Origin: Acidobacteriota bacterium
GTDB lineage: Bacteria; Acidobacteriota; Vicinamibacteria; Vicinamibacterales; UBA2999
Assembly: GCA_947465275.1 (NCBI GenBank)
Contig: CANIAI010000211.1
Location: 1 to 5,027, forward strand
Reading direction: 5' to 3'
Length of the DNA: 5,027 bases
This document shows, one piece after another, positions 1 through 5,027 of the stretch. Position numbers and translations under genes: made by a program. Under the pieces are notes generated by a model. That model was not told the DNA's origin, made no database searches, and saw nothing but the letters and a program-made list of their open reading frames with translations. Position 1 is the first letter of the stretch. The number at the start of each line of letters is the position of its first letter.

Positions 1-13
1 CGATGGTCCTGCC

Positions 14-42
14 GGGGGGCGGGCGGGCGCGAGGGCTCCGGG
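14..42 (+). other. Putative G-quadruplex motif in the gltB leader
   Basis: Five runs of three or more G lie on the + strand at 14-19, 21-23, 25-27, 33-35 and 40-42. The loops between them are 1, 1, 5 and 4 bases, which meets the usual G3+/N1-7 rule. The segment also holds three tandem GGGC units at 17-28. The G-rich strand is the gltB coding strand, so a transcript starting upstream of it would carry an RNA quadruplex about 90 bases before the start codon. If transcription starts downstream, it would be a DNA structure near the promoter. The motif is seen directly. That it folds or regulates is not shown, and GC-rich genomes produce such motifs by chance. Confidence 0.4.
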
Positions 43-97
43 AGAGGCAGAGCGCACCCATAAGCGAATAAGATGGGACCCCTTAGATCATTGTATT

Positions 98-127
98 TTG
101 GTAATGGCCGCTCCTTCGTCACAATAT
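98..127 (+). promoter_or_regulatory. Weak candidate sigma-70-type promoter for gltB
   Basis: A TTGGTA box (98-103, four of six matches to TTGACA) lies 18 bases from CAATAT (122-127, three of six matches to TATAAT). If used, transcription would begin about seven bases later, at or next to the A of the gltB ATG, giving a leaderless message. That would fit the absence of a ribosome binding site. The match is poor and could be chance, and no other pair in the leader is clearly better. Confidence 0.15.
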
Positions 128-134
128 CCCGACC

Positions 135-3100
135 ATGTCCAGTTCGGCCGGTTTCCCTCCCTCCGCTGAAGGTCTGTACGATCCCGCCACCGAACACGAC
201 GCGTGCGGCGTCGGGTTCGTCGTGCACATGAAGGGGCAGCGCTCGCACGCCATCGTGCAGCAGGCGCTCCAGGTCCTCATCAACCTGGAGCACCGTGGCG
301 CCTGTGGCTGTGAGGCCAATACCGGCGACGGTGCGGGCATCCTGATCCAGACGCCGGACACCTTCTTCCGCAAGGTGCTGCCGTTCGCGCTGCCCGAGGC
401 GGGTGCCTACGGAGCGGGCCTGGTGTTCCTGCCGCGGGACGAACGTGATCGGGAGCGCATCAAGGCGCTCGTCGGGAAGGTGATTGCCGAGGAGGGAGCC
501 GCCCTGCTCGGGTGGCGTGGCGTGCCGAGCGACAACAGCCAGCTCGGAGACAGCGCGAAGGCCACCCAGCCGATCTTCGAACAGGTGTTCATCGCGAGTC
601 CGACGCCGGTAAAGACCGAGGCGGACGCGCTGATCTTCGAGCGTCGGCTCTACGTCATCCGCAAGCGGGTGGAGCACGCGGTCGACCGCCTCGAGATCAA
701 CGCCCTGTCGCGCCGGTTCTTCTTCATCGTCAGCCTGTCGGCCCGGACGCTGATCTACAAGGGCATGCTGACCGCGCGCCAGCTGGGGCCGATGTTCCCC
801 GACCTTGCCGACCCGGCGCTGCAGTCGTGCCTCGCGCTCGTGCACCAGCGGTTCAGCACCAACACGTTCCCGTCGTGGCCGCTCGCGCACCCCTACCGGC
901 TGGTCGCCCACAACGGTGAGATCAACACGCTGCGCGGCAACATCAACTGGATGCGCGCCCGTGAGGGGCTGCTCCAGAGCGAGCTGTTCGGCGACGACCT
1001 GAAGAAGCTCCTCCCGGTCATCCGCGAGGGGGGCAGCGACACGGCGACGTTCGACAACGTGCTCGAGCTCCTCGTGATGGCAGGCCGCTCGCTGCCGCAC
1101 GCCATCCTGATGATGATCCCGGAGCCGTGGAGCGGCAACGAGTTCATGGATCCGGCGCGGAAGGCGTTCTACGAGTACCACGCCTCGCTGATGGAGCCGT
1201 GGGACGGTCCCGCCTCGATCGCCTTCACCGATGGCACCGTCATCGGTGCGGTGCTCGACCGCAACGGGCTGCGTCCGTCGCGCTACTACGTCACCAAGGA
1301 CGACATGGTCATCATGGCGTCCGAGGTGGGCGTACTCGACGTGCCGCCCGAGGACGTGCTCGTCAAGGAGCGCCTGCACCCCGGGCGCATCTTCCTGGTC
1401 GACACCGCCCAGGGGCGGATCGTGGACGACGAGGAGCTGAAGAGCCAGCTGGCCTCGCTGCACCCGTACCGCGAGTGGCTCGACCGGAACCTGATCGAGA
1501 TCGAGGACCTGCCGGGAGCGCCGGCGGAGCACCCCGAGCACGAGGCGGTCTTCAGCCGGCAGCAGGCGTTCGGCTACACGCAGGAAGACCTGCGCGTGCT
1601 GATCGCGCCGATGGCGAAGACCGGCGAGGAGCCGATTGGCTCGATGGGCACCGACAGTGCGCTCGCGGTCCTCTCGGACAAGCCGCGGCTGCTATTCGAC
1701 TACTTCAAGCAGCTCTTCGCGCAGGTCACGAACCCGCCGCTCGACGCGATCCGGGAAGAGATCGTCACCTCGATGTCATCGACCCTCGGGCCCGAGCGCA
1801 ACCTGCTCAAGCCCGAACCGGAATCGTGCCGGCAGATTCACCTGAAGTACCCGATCATCTCGAACGAGCACGTCGCGCGGCTGCGGCACCTGCAGCCAGA
1901 CTCGGCGTTCCGTTCGACGACGCTCTCGATGCTGTTCGATCCGGAGCGCGGGGGCGCCGCCCTCGACGAGGCGATGGCAGACCTCTGCCGGCGCGCGAGC
2001 GACGCGGTGGCCGCCGGGTACAACATCCTGATCCTGTCCGACCGAGGCGTCGGGCCGCGGCAGGCCCCGATTCCCAGCCTGATGGCGACCGCCGGCGTGC
2101 ACCATCACCTGGTGCGCGAAGGCACGCGCACGCGGTGCGGCCTGGTGGTCGAGTGCGGTGACGCCCGCGAGGTGCATCACGTCTCGCTGCTGCTCGGGTA
2201 TGGCGCGGGCGTCGTGAACCCGTACCTGGCGTTCGAGGCCATCGACGACATGATCCGGCAGGGGATGCTGCTCGGCGTCAGCCGCGAAGATGCGGTCCGG
2301 CACTACATCAAGGGCCTCAACAAGGGCATCCTCAAGGTGATGTCGAAGATGGGGATTTCGACGCTGCAGAGCTACTGCGGCGCGCAGATCTTCGAGGCGA
2401 TCGGGCTCCGTCAGGAGTTCATCGATCGCTACTTCACGCACACCACCTCGCGCATCGGCGGCATCGGCACCGACGTGGTCGCCGAGGAAGTCGTGCGGCG
2501 GCACGACCGTGCCTTCGGCCGGCGCCTGCCGGTGCTCCCGAAGGAACTCGTCACGGGCGGCGAGTACCAGTGGCGGCGCGACGGCGAGTACCACCTCTTC
2601 AATCCCGACACGGTGTTCAAGCTGCAGCACGCGACGCGCAGCGGACAGTTCGCGATCTTCAAGGAATACACGCGTGCTGTCGACCAGCAGAACGAGCACC
2701 GGGCCACCCTGCGCGGCCTCTTCCGCTTCAAGCCCGTGGGGCCGAAGGTCCCGCTCGACGAGGTCGAGCCCGCGGAGCGGATCTTCAGGCGCTTCGCGAC
2801 CGGCGCGATGTCGTACGGGTCGATCAGCCAGGAAGCGCACGAGACGCTGGCGATTGCGATGAACCGCCTCGGTGGGAAGTCGAACACCGGTGAAGGCGGT
2901 GAGGACCCGGAGCGATTCCAGCCGATGCCGAATGGTGACTCCCGCAGGAGCGCCATCAAGCAGGTCGCCTCCGGCCGGTTCGGCGTGACCAGCGAGTACC
3001 TCGTCAACGCCGACGAACTCCAGATCAAGATGGCGCAGGGCGCGAAGCCCGGCGAGGGGGGACAGCTCCCCGGACACAAGGTGTATCCGTGGATTGCGAA

Positions 3101-4724
3101 GACGCGGCACTCGACCGCCGGCGTCGGGCTGATCTCGCCGCCGCCGCACCACGACATCTACTCGATCGAAGATCTCGCGCAGCTGATCTTCGACCTGAAG
3201 AACTCGAACCCGCGCGCCCGCATCTCGGTGAAGCTCGTCGCCGAGGGGGGTGTGGGCACGGTCGCGGCCGGTGTCGCCAAGGCGCACTCCGACGTCGTGC
3301 TGATCTCGGGTTACGACGGTGGCACGGGCGCGTCGCCGCTGACGAGCCTGAAGCACGCCGGCCTGCCGTGGGAGCTGGGCCTGGCCGAGACGCAGCAGGT
3401 GCTGGTGCTGAACAAGCTGCGCGACCGGATTACCGTGCAGGTCGACGGCCAGATGAAGACCGGCCGAGACGTCGTCATCGGCGCGCTGCTCGGGGCCGAG
3501 GAATTCGGTTTCGCCACGGCGCCGCTGATCGTCATGGGCTGCGTCATGATGCGCGTCTGCCACCTGAACACCTGCCCGGTGGGCATCGCGACCCAGGACC
3601 CCGACCTGCGCAGCAAGTTCACCGGCACGCCGGAGTTCGTCGAGAACTTCTTCCGGTTCATCGTGCAGGAGATCCGCGAGCTGATGGCGGAGCTTGGCTT
3701 CCGCACGATGGACGAGATGATCGGCCGCGCCGATTGCCTCGACATCGAGCCGGCGGTCCACCACTGGAAGGCGAAGGGGATCGACCTGTCGCCCCTGCTG
3801 CACGTGCCGGCGCTGCCGGCGTCGGTGGCCCGGCGCAAGGTGCGCGAGCAGGACCATGAGCTCGGGGCCGCGCTCGACAACGACCTGATTCGTGCCGCTG
3901 GTCCCGCGCTCGAGCGGCGGACGCCGGTCGAGATCAACGCGTTCATCCGCAACGCCGACCGCACGGTCGGGACGATGCTCGGCTCGGAAGTGACGCGTCG
4001 CTACGGTGGCGCCGGCCTTCCCGAGAACACCATCCGGGTGACGTTCACCGGATCGGCGGGGCAGAGCTTCGGCGCGTTCGTGCCGCACGGCATGACGCTG
4101 ACGCTGGTCGGTGACGCGAACGACGGCTTCGGCAAGGGGCTCTCTGGCGGGCGGCTGGTCATCTATCCGCCGCCGCTGTCGACCTTCCGCTCGGAGCAGA
4201 ACATCATCATCGGCAACGTCGGCTTCTACGGCGCGACGAAGGGCGAAGGCTACGTGCGCGGCATGGCCGGCGAGCGGTTCTGCGTCCGCAACAGCGGCGC
4301 CACGGTCGTCGTCGAGGGCGTGGGCGATCATGCCTGCGAGTACATGACCGGCGGACGGGTCGTGGTGATCGGGAAGACAGGGCGGAACTTCGCGGCGGGC
4401 ATGAGCGGCGGCATCGCGTACGTGCTCGACGTCGACGGCAGCTTCGAACGGCGCTGCAATCGCGAGATGGTCGACCTCGAGCCGCTCATCGACTCGGATG
4501 ATGTCGACTTCGTGCAGGTGACGATCATGAAGCACGTCACCTATACCGGCAGCCGGTATGCCGAGCAGCTGCTGTCCGACTGGGCGGGCCTGCAGCGACG
4601 CATCGTCAAGGTCATGCCGCGGGAGTACAAGCGTGTGCTCGCGGCCGAGGCGAAGACGCGCACCGAGGCAGCGGCGCTCGCCGCGACCGGCGGGCACGGC
4701 CAGCCGACCCCTACCACCGTCTAG
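135..4724 (+). CDS. gltB: Glutamate synthase (NADPH-type) large alpha subunit, GltB
   Basis: Cytoplasmic GOGAT large subunit: hydrolyses glutamine and adds the ammonia reductively to 2-oxoglutarate, giving two glutamates. The 1529 aa are normal for bacterial GltB, with no break. Domains: (1) class II amidotransferase, about 24-430, with nucleophile Cys24 (in ACGVGF, exposed by removal of a 23-residue propeptide), Arg239, oxyanion-hole Asn260-Gly261 (HNGEIN) and Asp302; (2) central domain, about 475-780, with NPPLDAIREE at 533 and GYGAGVVNPY at 688; (3) FMN synthase barrel, about 830-1200, with GAMSYGSIS at 890, AQGAKPGEGG at 967, Lys1033 in SVKLV, GYDGGTGASP at 1059, and 3Fe-4S ligands Cys1136, Cys1142, Cys1147 (C-x5-C-x4-C); (4) GXGXG beta-helix, about 1260-1460, with GNVGFYGATKG at 1360. 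The start is well fixed: an in-frame TAA lies at 102-104 and no other ATG, GTG or TTG codon precedes Cys24. No Shine-Dalgarno is visible. Residues 1503-1529 form a low-complexity Ala/Thr/Gly tail. It is followed after 27 bp by gltD. Residue roles come from family knowledge. Confidence 0.98.
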   Translation: MSSSAGFPPSAEGLYDPATEHDACGVGFVVHMKGQRSHAIVQQALQVLINLEHRGACGCEANTGDGAGILIQTPDTFFRKVLPFALPEAGAYGAGLVFLPRDERDRERIKALVGKVIAEEGAALLGWRGVPSDNSQLGDSAKATQPIFEQVFIASPTPVKTEADALIFERRLYVIRKRVEHAVDRLEINALSRRFFFIVSLSARTLIYKGMLTARQLGPMFPDLADPALQSCLALVHQRFSTNTFPSWPLAHPYRLVAHNGEINTLRGNINWMRAREGLLQSELFGDDLKKLLPVIREGGSDTATFDNVLELLVMAGRSLPHAILMMIPEPWSGNEFMDPARKAFYEYHASLMEPWDGPASIAFTDGTVIGAVLDRNGLRPSRYYVTKDDMVIMASEVGVLDVPPEDVLVKERLHPGRIFLVDTAQGRIVDDEELKSQLASLHPYREWLDRNLIEIEDLPGAPAEHPEHEAVFSRQQAFGYTQEDLRVLIAPMAKTGEEPIGSMGTDSALAVLSDKPRLLFDYFKQLFAQVTNPPLDAIREEIVTSMSSTLGPERNLLKPEPESCRQIHLKYPIISNEHVARLRHLQPDSAFRSTTLSMLFDPERGGAALDEAMADLCRRASDAVAAGYNILILSDRGVGPRQAPIPSLMATAGVHHHLVREGTRTRCGLVVECGDAREVHHVSLLLGYGAGVVNPYLAFEAIDDMIRQGMLLGVSREDAVRHYIKGLNKGILKVMSKMGISTLQSYCGAQIFEAIGLRQEFIDRYFTHTTSRIGGIGTDVVAEEVVRRHDRAFGRRLPVLPKELVTGGEYQWRRDGEYHLFNPDTVFKLQHATRSGQFAIFKEYTRAVDQQNEHRATLRGLFRFKPVGPKVPLDEVEPAERIFRRFATGAMSYGSISQEAHETLAIAMNRLGGKSNTGEGGEDPERFQPMPNGDSRRSAIKQVASGRFGVTSEYLVNADELQIKMAQGAKPGEGGQLPGHKVYPWIAKTRHSTAGVGLISPPPHHDIYSIEDLAQLIFDLKNSNPRARISVKLVAEGGVGTVAAGVAKAHSDVVLISGYDGGTGASPLTSLKHAGLPWELGLAETQQVLVLNKLRDRITVQVDGQMKTGRDVVIGALLGAEEFGFATAPLIVMGCVMMRVCHLNTCPVGIATQDPDLRSKFTGTPEFVENFFRFIVQEIRELMAELGFRTMDEMIGRADCLDIEPAVHHWKAKGIDLSPLLHVPALPASVARRKVREQDHELGAALDNDLIRAAGPALERRTPVEINAFIRNADRTVGTMLGSEVTRRYGGAGLPENTIRVTFTGSAGQSFGAFVPHGMTLTLVGDANDGFGKGLSGGRLVIYPPPLSTFRSEQNIIIGNVGFYGATKGEGYVRGMAGERFCVRNSGATVVVEGVGDHACEYMTGGRVVVIGKTGRNFAAGMSGGIAYVLDVDGSFERRCNREMVDLEPLIDSDDVDFVQVTIMKHVTYTGSRYAEQLLSDWAGLQRRIVKVMPREYKRVLAAEAKTRTEAAALAATGGHGQPTPTTV

Positions 4725-4733
4725 CACCGACTG

Positions 4734-4738
4734 AAGGG
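4734..4738 (+). promoter_or_regulatory. Probable ribosome binding site of gltD
   Basis: AAGGG is the only purine-rich run in the 27-base gap between the gltB stop and the gltD ATG. Its last base is 13 bases from the start codon, longer than the usual 5-9, so it may be weak. Translational coupling to gltB may help initiation. No terminator-like hairpin lies in the gap, which supports cotranscription. Confidence 0.4.
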
Positions 4739-4751
4739 CGCACGAACGCAC

Positions 4752-5027
4752 ATGGGCAAGCCGACCGGTTTCATCGAAGTACAGCGGAAGAAGCACCCGA
4801 CCCGTCCGGTCGAGGAGCGCGTGAAGGACTGGCGTGAGGTGTACCTGCCGTACGAGCAGGCCGACCTGTCGCTCCAGGCGGCGCGCTGCATGGATTGCGG
4901 GATCCCGTTCTGTCACCAGGGCTGCCCGCTCGGCAACCTGATTCCGGACTGGAACGACCTGATCTACCGCGACCGCTGGCACGCGGCGATCGATCGCCTG
5001 CACGCGACGAACAACTTCCCGGAATTC
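4752..5027 (+). CDS. gltD: Glutamate synthase small beta subunit, GltD (5' part, cut by window end)
   Basis: N-terminal 92 codons of the GOGAT small subunit, which oxidises NAD(P)H through FAD and feeds electrons by 4Fe-4S centres to GltB. The protein starts MGKPTGFIEVQRK, typical of bacterial GltD. Cysteines 46, 49, 54 and 58 (RCMDCGIPFCHQGCPL, C-x2-C-x4-C-x3-C) are the first 4Fe-4S ligand set. The family's PDWNDLIY and NNFPEF segments follow at 65-72 and 87-92. The full protein is usually about 450-500 aa, so the second cysteine set and the FAD and NAD(P)H domains lie beyond the edge. The ATG is the only conventional start between the gltB stop and the conserved N-terminus. The gene is in the same reading frame as gltB, separated by one TAG and nine sense codons. 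Related flavoproteins (DPYD or NfnB N-termini) share the Fer4 fold, but adjacency to gltB makes GltD secure. Confidence 0.95.
   Translation, partial: MGKPTGFIEVQRKKHPTRPVEERVKDWREVYLPYEQADLSLQAARCMDCGIPFCHQGCPLGNLIPDWNDLIYRDRWHAAIDRLHATNNFPEF

Larger units (their letters stand above)
1..134. other. Non-coding leader upstream of gltB
   Basis: No gene can be supported here. The first 60 bases are very G-rich. The stretch from about 83 to 106 is much richer in A and T than the rest of the window and is the likeliest place for a promoter. The + frame read from base 3 is open from the edge to a TAA at 69-71 and could be the last codons of an upstream gene, but 22 Gly/Arg-rich codons are too few to judge. 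I saw no good sigma-70 pair, no sigma-54 site (TGGC at 105-108 lacks a correctly spaced TTGC) and no convincing rho-independent terminator. What lies further upstream is outside the window. Confidence 0.6.

Noticed and set aside
105..119. TGGC followed by TTCG as a sigma-54 promoter, attractive for a nitrogen gene.
   Set aside because: The GG and the expected GC are not 12 bases apart and the -12 TTGC is missing, so the essential dinucleotides do not match.
104..169. A 21-codon upstream ORF (ATG at 104) overlapping the start of gltB, a possible leader peptide.
   Set aside because: It has no ribosome binding site, no run of regulatory codons and no attenuator-like hairpins, and one such short ORF is expected by chance.
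1127..2161. A 344-codon frame on the + strand inside gltB, with other shorter out-of-frame ORFs on both strands.
   Set aside because: All overlap well-conserved gltB coding sequence, encode Arg/Ala/Pro-rich low-complexity products typical of shifted GC-rich frames, and show no family motif.
4725..4751. Possible regulatory RNA or terminator between gltB and gltD.
   Set aside because: The gap is only 27 bases, with no inverted repeat or T-run. It fits a simple operon junction.
1776..5003. A 1075-codon open frame on the minus strand, running through both genes.
   Set aside because: It is codon-for-codon antisense to gltB and gltD, so it stops only where the sense strand has TTA, CTA or TCA codons. 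These are nearly absent here; the frame ends at the TCA codon at 1776-1778, and CTA occurs at 1692-1694. Its Arg/His/Asp/Leu-rich product shows no recognisable domain. It is a by-product of GC-rich codon use.
5022..5027. The window ends exactly at an EcoRI site (GAATTC), suggesting a clone boundary.
   Set aside because: GAATTC also occurs uncut at 3501-3506, and the terminal GAA TTC encodes the normal Glu-Phe of the conserved GltD NNFPEF segment. A coincidence or a partial digest are both possible, and it has no biological meaning.

Overview
This window holds one glutamate synthase (GOGAT) locus from a GC-rich bacterium. It contains a complete gltB (large subunit, 1529 aa), a 27-bp gap, and the first 92 codons of gltD (small subunit), which runs off the 3' edge. 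Both genes read on the + strand and look like one transcription unit. The first 134 bases are a non-coding leader.

Organism: strong G/C preference at third codon positions, with TTA, CTA and TCA codons almost absent, points to a high-GC bacterium. The separate large and small subunits are the bacterial NADPH-GOGAT arrangement rather than the fused form of plants and fungi. The proteins are too conserved to place the phylum by eye. An Acidobacteriota-like or other soil lineage is only a guess.

Layout: bases 1-134 start with a G-rich block (a possible G-quadruplex at 14-42) and become AT-rich at about 83-106. No Shine-Dalgarno sequence precedes the gltB ATG. gltB (135-4724) has all four expected regions in order: the amidotransferase domain with its N-terminal nucleophile cysteine, the central domain, the FMN/3Fe-4S synthase barrel and the GXGXG beta-helix. 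gltD (from 4752) shows the first cluster of 4Fe-4S cysteines.

How they work together: GltD takes electrons from NAD(P)H and passes them through FAD and 4Fe-4S centres to the 3Fe-4S cluster and FMN of GltB. GltB hydrolyses glutamine, channels the ammonia internally and adds it reductively to 2-oxoglutarate. The net product is two glutamates, the second half of the GS-GOGAT route of ammonium assimilation.

I found no mobile element, CRISPR array, RNA gene or new system. This is an ordinary housekeeping region. The points worth a second look are the single in-frame TAG separating gltB from gltD, the G-quadruplex motif, and the SD-less start.
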